A stretch of DNA of 64,000 bases from DASXQK01 sp963724385. Lineage in GTDB: Bacteria; Pseudomonadota; Alphaproteobacteria; Dongiales; Dongiaceae. The DNA is taken from contig CAVRUJ010000001.1 in assembly GCA_963724385.1 (NCBI GenBank), positions 1,240,001 through 1,304,000 of the forward strand. Reading direction: 5' to 3'. A model generated the notes under the pieces. The model worked only from the letters and a program-made list of their open reading frames with translations. It did no database searches and had not been told where the DNA came from. This document shows positions 34,729-43,348 of this stretch, in pieces (the first letter of the stretch is position 1; each line of letters starts with the position of its first letter). The position numbers were made by a program, and so were the translations under genes.

Positions 34729-35916
34729 TCAGACTGGCAGGCAGCTCGGCCCCAGCGGCTCGAAGGTCTTGTAGGTCAGGATGAATTCCTGATGGCCGAG
34801 GGCTTCCGACTTGGTTTGCGCCCCCGAGGCTACCTCGCGGATCATCTCGAAGATCTCCAGCCCCACTTCCGCCAGGCCGGCGCGGCCCTCGAGAATGCGC
34901 CCGGCATCCACGTCCATGTCCTCGGAGAGCTTGCGGTAGGTGATCGGGTTGGCGCAGACCTTGATCACCGGCGCGATGGCCGAGCCGACGACCGAGCCGC
35001 GGCCCGTGGAGAACAGCACCATGTGGCAGCCGCAGGCGATCATCTCGACCACGGTCGCGGTATCGTTGATGTTGGGAATGCCGAAGCGCACGCCGCCGTC
35101 ATTCACCATGTCCATGAGATAGAGGCCAGGCCTGGGCGGCAGCACGCCGGGGGTGAGCAGACCCGCGATCGGCCGGGTGCCGCTCTTGGCATAGGCGCCG
35201 ATGGACTTCTCCTCGATGGTGCTGAGGCCGCCGGTGATATTGCCGCCCCCGAAGCTGCCATGCTCGAGATCGCGGTAGTAATCGTCGGCCTTGCGCATCA
35301 CGCGCAGGATCTCCCGGCCCAGCTCGGGCGTGGCCGCCCGGCCCGCCATGTGAGCCTCGCAGCCGAGAAGCTCGCAAGTCTCCTCGAACATCGCGCTGCC
35401 GCCATTGTCGATCAGGTGGTCGACCGCGACGCCGATGGCGGGATTGGCGGTGATGCCGCTGGTGCCGTCGGACCCGCCGCATTCGGTCCCGACCAGGAGA
35501 TCGGCGAAGCTCATCGGCACCCGCGGCACGTCGGCGATCGCGGCAAGCGCCTTGCGCACCCAATCGCGTCCCAGCGCGATGGTCCCCTTGGTGCCGCCGG
35601 ATTCCTGGATCACCGCGATCTTCACCGGGCGGCCCGATTGGGCGACCAGCTCCGCCAGCTCGGACCGGCGGAACTCCTCGCAGCCGAGCGAAACCAAAAG
35701 CACGGCGCCGACATTGGGATGGGTGCAGAGCTGCTTCATCATGCCGAAGGCATAGTCGCTGGGATAGCAGCCGGGAAAGCCGATCAGCTGCACGCCTTCC
35801 TCCTCGAAGGACGAGGCGATCGCACGGGCGACGTGATGGGCGCATTCCACCAGGTAGGCGACCGCGACATGATTGCGGATGCCCTTGCGCCCGTCCTTGC
35901 GAAGATAGCCCTGCAT
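34729..35916 (-). CDS. UxaA-family dehydratase, large (catalytic) part
   Basis: A 395-residue protein of the altronate/galactarate dehydratase large-domain family. Segments include GYLRKDGRKGIRNHV, the LGCEE and GGTKGTIALG stretches, the Cys/Gly-rich GTECGGSDGTSGITANPA, and the late FSTGRGS. Such enzymes dehydrate sugar acids using an Fe centre. Here the N-terminal SAF part is a separate gene (35949), so this is the split form. The substrate is unknown. Confidence 0.9.
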   Translation of the reverse strand: MQGYLRKDGRKGIRNHVAVAYLVECAHHVARAIASSFEEEGVQLIGFPGCYPSDYAFGMMKQLCTHPNVGAVLLVSLGCEEFRRSELAELVAQSGRPVKIAVIQESGGTKGTIALGRDWVRKALAAIADVPRVPMSFADLLVGTECGGSDGTSGITANPAIGVAVDHLIDNGGSAMFEETCELLGCEAHMAGRAATPELGREILRVMRKADDYYRDLEHGSFGGGNITGGLSTIEEKSIGAYAKSGTRPIAGLLTPGVLPPRPGLYLMDMVNDGGVRFGIPNINDTATVVEMIACGCHMVLFSTGRGSVVGSAIAPVIKVCANPITYRKLSEDMDVDAGRILEGRAGLAEVGLEIFEMIREVASGAQTKSEALGHQEFILTYKTFEPLGPSCLPV

Positions 35917-35948
35917 CTCGATTCTCCCGAGCGGGTGCCGCGGCGCAC

Positions 35949-36236
35949 CTACTCCCAGTGGTCCTCGCGGTTGGTCAGATAATCGCTCTTCACGTTGTGC
36001 ATATGCACGTGGGAGCCGGCCGGAATCTCCATCGTCGCCGAGCCCACCGGAACCCCGAACTTCAGGATCTTCTCGCCCGTCTTTATATGGCGAAGGGCGA
36101 TCTTGTGTCCAAGGGGCACGGCATCCCTGGCGGTCAGCTTGAGTTCGGCCAGCGCAACCGCGCCGCCGGCCGCGATGTCGTGGATGGCGACGCCGACATT
36201 GTCCTTGTCCGACAGGCGGATAGCGTCAAAAGCCAT
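35949..36236 (-). CDS. UxaA-family dehydratase, small (SAF domain) part
   Basis: A 95-residue SAF-domain protein: DNVGVAIHDIAAGGAVAL, IALRHIKTGEKILKFGVP and a HVHMHNVKSDY ending, the pattern of the N-terminal domain of altronate/galactarate dehydratases. The gene stands 32 bases before the large part and 14 bases after the permease, so both parts are in one operon. Confidence 0.9.
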   Translation of the reverse strand: MAFDAIRLSDKDNVGVAIHDIAAGGAVALAELKLTARDAVPLGHKIALRHIKTGEKILKFGVPVGSATMEIPAGSHVHMHNVKSDYLTNREDHWE

Positions 36237-36250
36237 GAGTGGTGTGCCTC

Positions 36251-37036
36251 CTATCCCGGCAGGCCATGGGCGGTCCGCTGCGACACATGCCAAGGCACCA
36301 GCCAGCGTTCGGCCAGCACCACCGCCCAGAAAAGCAGCAAGCCCAACGCCGCCAGCATGATGATGATGGCGAAGGCGAGGTCCATGCGCAGGTCGCCCGA
36401 GGCGATCTGGATATAGTAACCGAGCCCGGCATCGCCGCCGATCCACTCGGCAATCGTGGCGCCCACCGTGGCGTTCACCGCCGCGCCCTTGATGCCGACG
36501 AAGACCTGAGGCAGCGCCGCCGGCAGTCTCACCTTGAAGAAGGTCCGCAAGGGGCCGGCGCCGGTCGAAAGGCAGAAGCGGGTCAGCTCCACGCTCAAGG
36601 AGGTGAAGGCCAGAATCCCGTTCAGCAGAATGGGGAAGAAGCAGACGAGGTAGACGACCAGGATCTTGGGCAGGAAGCCGAAACCGAACCAGGTGACGAA
36701 AATCGGTGCGAAGACGATTTTCGGCACCATCTCCAGGGTCACGGCCAGGGGATAGAAGGTGCGCCTGAGGAAGGGCGAGAAGGCGACGAAGAGGGAGAGC
36801 GGTATTCCCATCAGCAGGGCGACGGCAAAGCCGACCGCCGTCTCCATGCCGGTGACCCAGGTGTAGTACCAGATGCGCTGAAAATGATGGACGTATTCCA
36901 CCAGGATCAGGCTTGGCGGCGGGATGATGTAGAGCGGGATATGGAACAGGCGCACGGCCAGCTCCCAGAGAGCGAAGAGCGACAGGCCAAAGACGATCGG
37001 CGTCAGATGCTCGGCAAGGACGGCGCGCAGTCGCAT
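36251..37036 (-). CDS. ABC transporter permease (SsuC/TauC type)
   Basis: A 261-residue permease of the nitrate/sulfonate/taurine/NMT1 class with about six membrane segments and EAA-like loop region SVELTRFCLSTGAGPLRTFF ... PAALPQVFVGIK. It lies 8 bases after the ATPase gene. The system probably imports the small organic acid or amine that the downstream enzymes degrade. Confidence 0.92.
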   Translation of the reverse strand: MRLRAVLAEHLTPIVFGLSLFALWELAVRLFHIPLYIIPPPSLILVEYVHHFQRIWYYTWVTGMETAVGFAVALLMGIPLSLFVAFSPFLRRTFYPLAVTLEMVPKIVFAPIFVTWFGFGFLPKILVVYLVCFFPILLNGILAFTSLSVELTRFCLSTGAGPLRTFFKVRLPAALPQVFVGIKGAAVNATVGATIAEWIGGDAGLGYYIQIASGDLRMDLAFAIIIMLAALGLLLFWAVVLAERWLVPWHVSQRTAHGLPG

Positions 37037-37044
37037 GGCGGCTC

Positions 37045-37812
37045 TCAGATCACCCCGTAGTTCATGAAGATCTCCTTGATCTCGGCTACGATGGCCTGGA
37101 ATTCGGAGCCCAGGCGCAGCTTCAGGTCGCGCGGCCGGGGCAGCTCGATCCGCCGGCGGCGCACGATGGTGCCGGGCCGGGGCGAGATGACGATCACCTC
37201 GTCGGAGAGCTGGACCGCTTCCTCGATGCTGTGGGTGACGAAGACGACGGTCCGGGGGCTCGCCATGATGAGCTTCTCCAGATCGCCGCGCAGCTGCTCG
37301 CGGGTCATGGCATCGAGCGCCCCCAACGGCTCGTCCATCAGGATCAGTGGCGGGTCATGGATGAGAGCCCGGCAGAAGGCCGTGCGCTGCTGCATGCCGC
37401 CGGAAAGCTCATAGGGGAAGCGCTTGGCGAACTCCTTCAGGCCGACGGAGGCGAGAAGCTCCATGGCCTTGCCGGCATAGGCCTTGCGCTCGAGGCCGCG
37501 CATTTCGACCTGAAGCAGCACGTTGTCCACGGCATTGCGCCAATCCACCAGCACATTGCCTTGGAAGACGATGCCGACGTTGGTCTCGGGGCCGGCCACC
37601 AGCCGGCCGTTGACCCGAATCTCGCCGGCCGTGCGCTCGAGCAGGCCCGCGATCATCATCAGGAGAGTGCTCTTGCCGCAGCCCGACGGTCCCACCAGCG
37701 ACAGGAAGGCGCCGGGGGCGATATCGAGATCGATCAACCCCAGAGCGGGAACCTCGCCCGTGCGCGTTCGATAGGTCTTGCTGACGCCCGCGATGGAAAC
37801 GGCGACGCTCAT
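37045..37812 (-). CDS. ABC transporter ATP-binding protein (SsuB/TauB type)
   Basis: A 255-residue ATPase: Walker A GPSGCGKST, LSGGMQQRTAFCRAL signature, Walker B LILMDEPLGALDAMT, switch VTHSIEEAV. The short C-terminus without a TOBE domain fits the SsuB/TauB class. The gene is separated from the binding-protein gene by 160 bases containing a structured repeat, which breaks an otherwise tight operon. Confidence 0.93.
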   Translation of the reverse strand: MSVAVSIAGVSKTYRTRTGEVPALGLIDLDIAPGAFLSLVGPSGCGKSTLLMMIAGLLERTAGEIRVNGRLVAGPETNVGIVFQGNVLVDWRNAVDNVLLQVEMRGLERKAYAGKAMELLASVGLKEFAKRFPYELSGGMQQRTAFCRALIHDPPLILMDEPLGALDAMTREQLRGDLEKLIMASPRTVVFVTHSIEEAVQLSDEVIVISPRPGTIVRRRRIELPRPRDLKLRLGSEFQAIVAEIKEIFMNYGVI

Positions 37813-37836
37813 CCGGGGTCTCGAGGGATAAGGGCC

Positions 37837-37950
37837 GGCGCTAGTATCGGAGCGCAGAAATTCATGACTTAGGCTTCGTCGTGAATTTCTGCGTGAATCC
37901 GATACTAGAACTCAAAACGATGTGCCGACTTTCTTCGAAAGTCGGCACTA
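37837..37950 (+). repeat. Structured interspersed repeat, copy 2
   Basis: Second copy of the element at 6046-6160, same plus-strand orientation. Outer arms: AGTATCGGA (37843-37851) and TCCGATACT (37898-37906). Inner arms: AGAAATTCATGA (37856-37867) and TCGTGAATTTCT (37879-37890). Hairpin 2: GTGCCGACTTTC (37922-37933), loop TTC, GAAAGTCGGCAC (37937-37948). The stem changes relative to copy 1 are compensatory or wobble. Here it is also enclosed by GGGCCGGCGC (37833-37841 area) and GCGCCGGCCC (about 37952-37962). It is antisense to the surrounding operon. Confidence 0.85.
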
Positions 37951-37973
37951 GGCGCCGGCCCCAGCCGATGGAA

Positions 37974-39008
37974 TCAGAGCGACGTGGGCACGAAGTCATT
38001 GGTGTAAAAGTCGCTGGCCTTCATGTCGGTCTGGACGTTGTCATACTGCTTCAGCAGATCGAGCGCGCTCTGCCAGTCGGCGTCGACATTGAGGCCGAGA
38101 ACCTTGTTCTTGTTGTTGGCCGAGTAAAGGATCGAGAGAGTAACGTCGAGCACTTGTCGGGCCTGCTTCTTCTCCTTGTCCTCCGACTCGCTCGCTTCCC
38201 AATTGATGAGGGAATCGATGGCCTCGTCGGGATGGGCCTGGGCTTCCTTCACCGCCTCCAGCGTGGCGTGGACGAAACGCTTCACCAGGTCCGGGTTGTC
38301 CTTGACCGTGTCGCGATGGGAGACAATGGCATAGCCCGGTTGATAGACGCCGTAGTCCGCGTAGTTGAAGGCGATGGGCGTCTTGCCGCCATTGGCCTCG
38401 ATCTCCGCCGGCTTGTCGTCGATGCCGCCAAGGATGGCGGGCGCCAGACCCTGGAGATAGCTCTGCACCAGCGCGCTGTCGGCGACGTTGGTCAGCTGGA
38501 TCTTGTCGATATCGACGCCGGCGTTCTTGCAGGCGACCGGGAACAGGGTGTTGACGCCTGCCCCGGCGGTGGTCAGCACCTTCTTGCCCTCGAGATCCTT
38601 GAAGGTCTTGATGCCGGAATCGGGATTGACGATGACCGCATCGGTGCCCGTGGCATCGATGGTGGCGACCGAGATGACCGGCGCGCCTTGGGCCGCGAGC
38701 TTCATCATCGTGACGGCCGAGCAGTAGGCGAAGGTCGAATCCTTGTTGGCGACAAGGCGCACCGCGGATCCCGATCCGTCGCCCTGCTTCACAACGACAT
38801 CGAGATTGTCCTGGCCGTAGTAACCCTTGTCGATGCCGAGGAAGAAGATGCCGTGGGAGCCGTAGAAGAGCCAGTTGGTTCGGAAAATGACCTTGTCCGC
38901 CGCCAGCGCAGACGCGATCGGAAACGCCGAGGCCAGCGCGGCGCCGGCGCCGAGCGCCATCGCCTGACGCCGGGTCAAGCCCGGCATATTTCGATGCAAT
39001 TTCGACAT
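37974..39008 (-). CDS. ABC transporter substrate-binding protein (NMT1/SsuA type)
   Basis: A 344-residue periplasmic protein with a Tat signal (LTRRQAMALGAGAALASAF). The NMT1/THI5-like layout shows WLFYGSHGIFFLGIDKGYY and GAGVNTLFPVACKNAGVD. Relatives bind taurine, sulfonates, pyrimidines or other small ligands; the ligand here is unknown. First transporter gene of the operon after the DapA-like gene, with the repeat between it and the ATPase gene. Confidence 0.92.
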   Translation of the reverse strand: MSKLHRNMPGLTRRQAMALGAGAALASAFPIASALAADKVIFRTNWLFYGSHGIFFLGIDKGYYGQDNLDVVVKQGDGSGSAVRLVANKDSTFAYCSAVTMMKLAAQGAPVISVATIDATGTDAVIVNPDSGIKTFKDLEGKKVLTTAGAGVNTLFPVACKNAGVDIDKIQLTNVADSALVQSYLQGLAPAILGGIDDKPAEIEANGGKTPIAFNYADYGVYQPGYAIVSHRDTVKDNPDLVKRFVHATLEAVKEAQAHPDEAIDSLINWEASESEDKEKKQARQVLDVTLSILYSANNKNKVLGLNVDADWQSALDLLKQYDNVQTDMKASDFYTNDFVPTSL

Positions 39009-39077
39009 TTTTAGGTTCCTCCTCCTTGCCAGTGATTTGTTTGCTTGATTGACGTTTCTTGTCGTAAGCCCGCCGCC

Positions 39078-40028
39078 TTACTTCGAAACCACCCGCGGGA
39101 CGCCGGTTTCGGTGAGCATCTTGCGGGTGCGCTCGCGGTAGATCGACCTGATGTCCCGGGTGGGCGGCCGGCAGCGGCTGGAATCAAGGCCGATCAGCTC
39201 CATGCAGAGCTTGTCGAGGTAACCGTCGCCGCTGGTGTAGGTCTTCTCGATCTCGACCCAAAGCTTGTAGTAAGGCATGGCCTCGGTGACGAGGGAGCGC
39301 TGCACCGCCGCATGCCGCCCCGCCTTCAGGTCGTCGATCAGTCGAATGCCCCATTCGGGCCAGTAGTTGCACAGGTGCACCTCGAAGGCCCGCGCGCCCA
39401 GCATATGGCTCGATGCGAACATGAGATGGTTGTCGATGATGCAGAGCCGGTCTTTGAAATGGACGATGACGTCCTCGAACTCCATGGCATCGGTGCGGGG
39501 CGTCGCCCATTTCAGGCCGACGACGTTGGGGATTTTCGCCAGCCTTTCGACCAGGCCCAGGGAAACGGCGGCGCTTGTCCAGAAGGTGTTGTAGATGATG
39601 ATGCCGATGTCGGCGGCCTCGGCCGCCGCGGCCACATACTCGAAAAAATCTTCCTCGGTATGGGTGAAATAGAAGGGGCAGGAGACCTGAATGTACTCCG
39701 CCCCCAGCTTGGCCGCCGCCTTGGCCAGGCGCTTCAGTTCCATCGTGCTGGTGGTCTGGGCGCCCATGGCGACGGGAAGTCGGCCGGCCGATTCCGCGAC
39801 CACCGCCTCGGCCACCTGGACCCGCTCCTCGAAGGTCATGGTGGAGAAGTCGCCGGCGGCACCGCCCGCCAGCAGGGTGCCGTAGGCCTCGGTGATGCCA
39901 TTGTCCAGGAGGAAGCGGACATTGCGGCGGGTCGCCGCGAGATCGACCGCCAAGTCGGGATCCCGGAACATGGTCGGCACGGTGATGTAGCAGCCCTCGA
40001 GCCGGCGCTTTGCTTTTTCGAAATCCAT
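39078..40028 (-). CDS. DapA/NanA-family lyase or aldolase
   Basis: This 316-residue (alpha/beta)8 barrel has Schiff-base Lys173 in VGLKWATP, Tyr146 in IIIYNTF, and the loop GGAAGDFSTMTFEERV, equivalent to the DapA GTTGE loop. The family covers DHDP synthase, sialate lyase, KDG aldolase or dehydratase and 4-hydroxy-2-oxoglutarate aldolase. With UxaA- and Ldh-type neighbours a 2-oxo-acid aldol or dehydration step is most likely. It is the first gene of the minus-strand operon, divergent from the GlxA-type regulator. Confidence 0.9.
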   Translation of the reverse strand: MDFEKAKRRLEGCYITVPTMFRDPDLAVDLAATRRNVRFLLDNGITEAYGTLLAGGAAGDFSTMTFEERVQVAEAVVAESAGRLPVAMGAQTTSTMELKRLAKAAAKLGAEYIQVSCPFYFTHTEEDFFEYVAAAAEAADIGIIIYNTFWTSAAVSLGLVERLAKIPNVVGLKWATPRTDAMEFEDVIVHFKDRLCIIDNHLMFASSHMLGARAFEVHLCNYWPEWGIRLIDDLKAGRHAAVQRSLVTEAMPYYKLWVEIEKTYTSGDGYLDKLCMELIGLDSSRCRPPTRDIRSIYRERTRKMLTETGVPRVVSK

Positions 40029-40146
40029 TTGGTCCTCGGCAAATCCGCCTGGATTATTCCGTCCGGCCGGCTGGGCGGGATTGACTTCCTTGCCCGAAAA
40101 CTTGACGATTTCTTCCGAGGGTTCCTTGGAGCGGCGAGGCGTGGCG

Positions 40147-41193
40147 ATGCGAAGACCGGCTTCACAGGCAAGCGAACTGCGACCGGCCGCCGAGACCGAG
40201 GTGGTGCGCTACGGCTTTCTGCTGCTGCCGGAGTTTCCCATCTACGCCCTCATTCCGGCGATCGAGGCCCTGCGCATCGCCAACCAGAACCGGGGCCGCA
40301 AGCTCTACAGCTGGCACCTGTTCTCGCCCGACGGGCGGCCCATCAAGTCCGGCAATGGCATGTCGGTTCCGGTCGAGGCTGCCATGGCCGACGTTCCCTG
40401 GTTTCCCACCATGTTCATCTGTGCTGGCAACCATCCCATGCAATATGGGACCAAGCGGGTGCTGAGCTGGCTGCGCCGGCTGGCGCGCCACGGCGCGATG
40501 CTGGGGGCGATCGACACCGGCGCCTTCACCCTGGCCAAGGCGGGACTGCTCGACGGATACCAGGTGACGCTGCACTGGGAAGCGCTCGCCATGTTCCGCG
40601 ACCAGTATCCCCAGATCGCGGCCAGCGAGCAGCTCTACGTCATCGACCGGGACCGCATCACTTGCGCCGGCGGTCTTGCGACCCTTGACCTGATGCTTCA
40701 CCTGATCGCCCGGCGCCATGGTCCCGCGCTCGCCCAGATCGTCGCCAACGGCTTCGTCGCCCAGCGGATGCGCCGGGACGTCGAGCCGCAACGCCTGTCA
40801 GCCCGGCATATTTCCGGCGACAGCCGGGCGCCCTTCACCCGGATTCTCCACGCCATGGAGGAGAACATCGAAAGCCCGCTGTCGGCCGGCGAACTCGCCA
40901 GGCGCGCCGGCGTCTCGGTGAGAGCGCTGGGCCGCATCCTCAGCGACCGGGTCGGCGAATCGCCGATGCGCTACTACCTGAAGGTCCGCCTGCAGGCGGC
41001 CCGCAATTCCCTCTTCTATAGCGACATCCCGATCCAGGGCATCGCGGCTTCCACCGGCTTCTCATGCCCCGAAGTGTTCTCGCGCAGCTTTCGTTCCCAT
41101 TTCGGGGTCTCGCCCCGGGAATTCCGCCAGCAGTTCACCCGCGAGCAGCTTCGCCGGTTCCGGCCGGAGCTGGAGCCCGAGCTCGGCGCCTGA
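40147..41193 (+). CDS. GlxA-family transcriptional regulator (GbdR-like)
   Basis: A 348-residue regulator with a DJ-1/PfpI-like N-terminal domain (about 20-200) and AraC-type HTH at the C-terminus (SPLSAGELARRAGVSVRALG, then a second helix pair with the PREFRQQF ending). The DJ-1 nucleophile position reads AIDTGAF instead of a Cys. IDTGAF and TLHWE are typical of GbdR-type regulators of quaternary-amine catabolism. ATG at 40147 is chosen; GTG at 40141 and TTG at 40081 are in frame. Divergent from the DapA-like operon, it is its likely regulator. Confidence 0.88.
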   Translation: MRRPASQASELRPAAETEVVRYGFLLLPEFPIYALIPAIEALRIANQNRGRKLYSWHLFSPDGRPIKSGNGMSVPVEAAMADVPWFPTMFICAGNHPMQYGTKRVLSWLRRLARHGAMLGAIDTGAFTLAKAGLLDGYQVTLHWEALAMFRDQYPQIAASEQLYVIDRDRITCAGGLATLDLMLHLIARRHGPALAQIVANGFVAQRMRRDVEPQRLSARHISGDSRAPFTRILHAMEENIESPLSAGELARRAGVSVRALGRILSDRVGESPMRYYLKVRLQAARNSLFYSDIPIQGIAASTGFSCPEVFSRSFRSHFGVSPREFRQQFTREQLRRFRPELEPELGA

Positions 41194-41211
41194 CTTCGGC
41201 GGCGGGACTTA

Positions 41212-41275
41212 GGCGGGGCCAAACGGGGGGCGGGGCCAAACCGGGGCCTTGGCGGATGGTCCACCAAGGCCCCGG
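41212..41275 (+). repeat. Short tandem repeat plus large GC hairpin
   Basis: Two tandem units (GGCGGGGCCAAACGGGG at 41212-41228 and GGCGGGGCCAAACCGGGG at 41229-41246) run into CCGGGGCCTTGG (41241-41252), which pairs perfectly with CCAAGGCCCCGG (41264-41275). It has no T tract. It lies just after the GlxA-type gene and may end its transcript. The rest of 41194-41606 is GC-rich with no supported gene. Confidence 0.5.
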
Positions 41276-41606
41276 GCCGTTGGACGCTGCCGCTGCGGCG
41301 CGGCCCGGCCGATCGGGGGCAGCCGGGCCCAGCCGCGGGCCGTGAGCGGCAGCGCCGGCGGCATGGCGATCGAGGCCGGGGCTTGGATCCGGCCTGACCC
41401 TGCGCCTCGACGCTTGTTTCGTCGTCGGCGCGCCGCACCGTCGGTACTGCCCTACACGGGTGAGCCGAAGTTATCCTGCGGTTTTCGGTATTGGGACGAC
41501 ATTGGCCCCAGCTGCCGCAAGGGGTCGCGACGCACCGCCAAGGCCGCGCCGACCGGCATCGGCAAGGCCGCTGCTAAAGTCGCTAAAGTCGATGGAGTGG
41601 AAACCG

Positions 41607-42356
41607 ATGGCTTTGCAGTACAAGCACATCTTCATTGTAACTTACGGACGATCCGGCTCCACCTTGCTGAGCGGCCTCCTCAATGCCATCCCAGGCGTTT
41701 GCGTGCGCGGGGAAAACGCGAATGTGTTGCCGCTGCTCGCCATGGCGGTCGACGCCGCGGCCCTTGCTCACAGCATGGGTTCGGAAGCGGACCTGCCCGA
41801 TCGTGCCTGGTATGGCAGCTCGAGGATCGCCCCCGAGGACTTTCAACAAAAGCTCGTGGCTGCTTTCCTGGAGGACGTCATTCGGCCGCCGGCCGGTGCC
41901 GTGGCAGTGGGATTCAAGGAAATCCGACACTGCGTTCGACATATGTCCGATCGGCAATACAATTCCTACATTGAGTTTCTTCTCGGTGCCTTCGAACAAC
42001 CCTGCATCATCTTCAATGTCCGCTCGCCCAAGGAAGTCGCCCGAAGCGCGTTTTGGAAATCCGATCCGTTTGCGAAGCGCCATATTCGCCAATGCGAAAC
42101 CAGATTTCGGCGCAGCCTCGGCAAGCACCCGCGATCCACGTTCCTCGTCGACTATGATCAATACGTCCGCGATCCAGACATGTTGCGCGGGCTGTTCGAC
42201 TTCCTCGGCGTGCAATTCGACCGGGCCGTCGTTGATCCCGTGCTCGCGCGGCGCCACGGGTATCAGGATCCGGCATTCGGCTCCGAGCGACTTGCGGCCA
42301 TGCGTTTTACCGCGATCGAATTCCTCGAAGCGCTGATACGGTGGCTCCGGCGGTGA
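41607..42356 (+). CDS. Sulfotransferase-family protein
   Basis: A 249-residue protein. TYGRSGSTLL near the N-terminus is the 5'-phosphosulfate-binding loop of PAPS-dependent sulfotransferases, and NVRSPKEVARSAFW with LVDYDQYVRDP fits the 3'-phosphate region. The acceptor is unknown (lipid, carbohydrate or Nod-factor-like are possibilities). ATG at 41607 has GGAG 10 bases upstream; ATG at 41592 is an alternative. No linked sulfation genes. Bases 42357-42589 show nothing clear. Confidence 0.85.
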   Translation: MALQYKHIFIVTYGRSGSTLLSGLLNAIPGVCVRGENANVLPLLAMAVDAAALAHSMGSEADLPDRAWYGSSRIAPEDFQQKLVAAFLEDVIRPPAGAVAVGFKEIRHCVRHMSDRQYNSYIEFLLGAFEQPCIIFNVRSPKEVARSAFWKSDPFAKRHIRQCETRFRRSLGKHPRSTFLVDYDQYVRDPDMLRGLFDFLGVQFDRAVVDPVLARRHGYQDPAFGSERLAAMRFTAIEFLEALIRWLRR

Positions 42357-42589
42357 CCGAGCGGCGGTTTCCCGGCACCGGGTGGAGTTCGCCATAAACT
42401 CCTGCGGCGCTCTGCCCCAGAACGTCGATTGCCGCCTCGCGGGCGCTCTCTCAGCCGGAGACCGGACGCATCGAAATCGGAAGCGGCTGGAGCGACTGCG
42501 CCTCCCTCGGGACCGCGGCCAACACTTGCATTTAGAAGGACCGACCACCATCCTTTGACCCCGGTCCAATACCCTCGAAGGACAGTTCC

Positions 42590-43348
42590 TTGCCGCGCGT
42601 CGGGCTTTTCGTCACCTGCCTGGTCGATCTTTTCCGTCCCACCGTCGGGCTCGCCGCCGCCAAGCTGCTGGAGGATGCAGGCTGCAGGGTCGAGGCGCCG
42701 CGGGCTCAGACCTGCTGCGGCCAGCCGGCCTATAATTCGGGCGATCGGCCGACGGCCCAGGCCATCGCCCGCCAGGTGGTCGACTTGTTCGAAGGCTTCG
42801 ACCATGTGGTGGCGCCCAGCGGATCCTGCGCCGGAATGCTCAAGGCCCATTACCCGGCGCTGCTGGCTGACGACCCGGCCTATGCCGCCCGGGCGGCGGC
42901 GCTCGCCGCCAAGAGCCATGAACTGACCAGCTTCCTGGTGGACGTGCTGAAGCTGGACAAGGTCCGGGCAAGCTTTCCCGCCAAGGTCACCTATCACAAT
43001 TCCTGCTCAGGCCTGCGCGAACTCGGCGTCAAGGCGCAGCCGCGCCGTCTGCTCGCCAGCGTCGAGGGCCTGGAGCTTCGCGAGTTGCCGGGGGCGGAGA
43101 TCTGCTGCGGCTTCGGCGGCACCTTCTGCATCAAGTATCCTGAGATTTCCGAACGGCTGGTGAGCGAGAAATCGGCCGACATCGAAGGGACCGGTGCCGC
43201 GACCCTTCTCGCGGGCGATCTCGGATGCCTGCTCAACATGGCGGGCAAGCTCGGGCGGCGCGAGGCCAAGGTGAAAGCGCGCCATGTGGCCGAGGTGCTG
43301 GCCGGCATGGCCGAGGGCCCGGCCATCGGGGAAGGGCGGGAGGACTGA
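42590..43348 (+). CDS. lutA: Lactate utilisation protein LutA (Fe-S oxidoreductase subunit)
   Basis: A 252-residue protein with two CCG domains: TCCGQPAYNSGD and ICCGFGGTF, which bind an Fe-S cofactor, as in LutA/YkgE and GlpC/HdrD. It starts at TTG (42590), with no better upstream start. Its TGA overlaps lutB's ATG by one base. LutABC oxidises L-lactate to pyruvate. Confidence 0.92.
   Translation: MPRVGLFVTCLVDLFRPTVGLAAAKLLEDAGCRVEAPRAQTCCGQPAYNSGDRPTAQAIARQVVDLFEGFDHVVAPSGSCAGMLKAHYPALLADDPAYAARAAALAAKSHELTSFLVDVLKLDKVRASFPAKVTYHNSCSGLRELGVKAQPRRLLASVEGLELRELPGAEICCGFGGTFCIKYPEISERLVSEKSADIEGTGAATLLAGDLGCLLNMAGKLGRREAKVKARHVAEVLAGMAEGPAIGEGRED

Noticed and set aside
42429..42926. A 165-residue frame overlapping the start of lutA
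   Set aside because: It is out of frame with lutA, whose Fe-S motifs are clear, and is Pro/Arg/Ser-rich as expected of a shadow frame.
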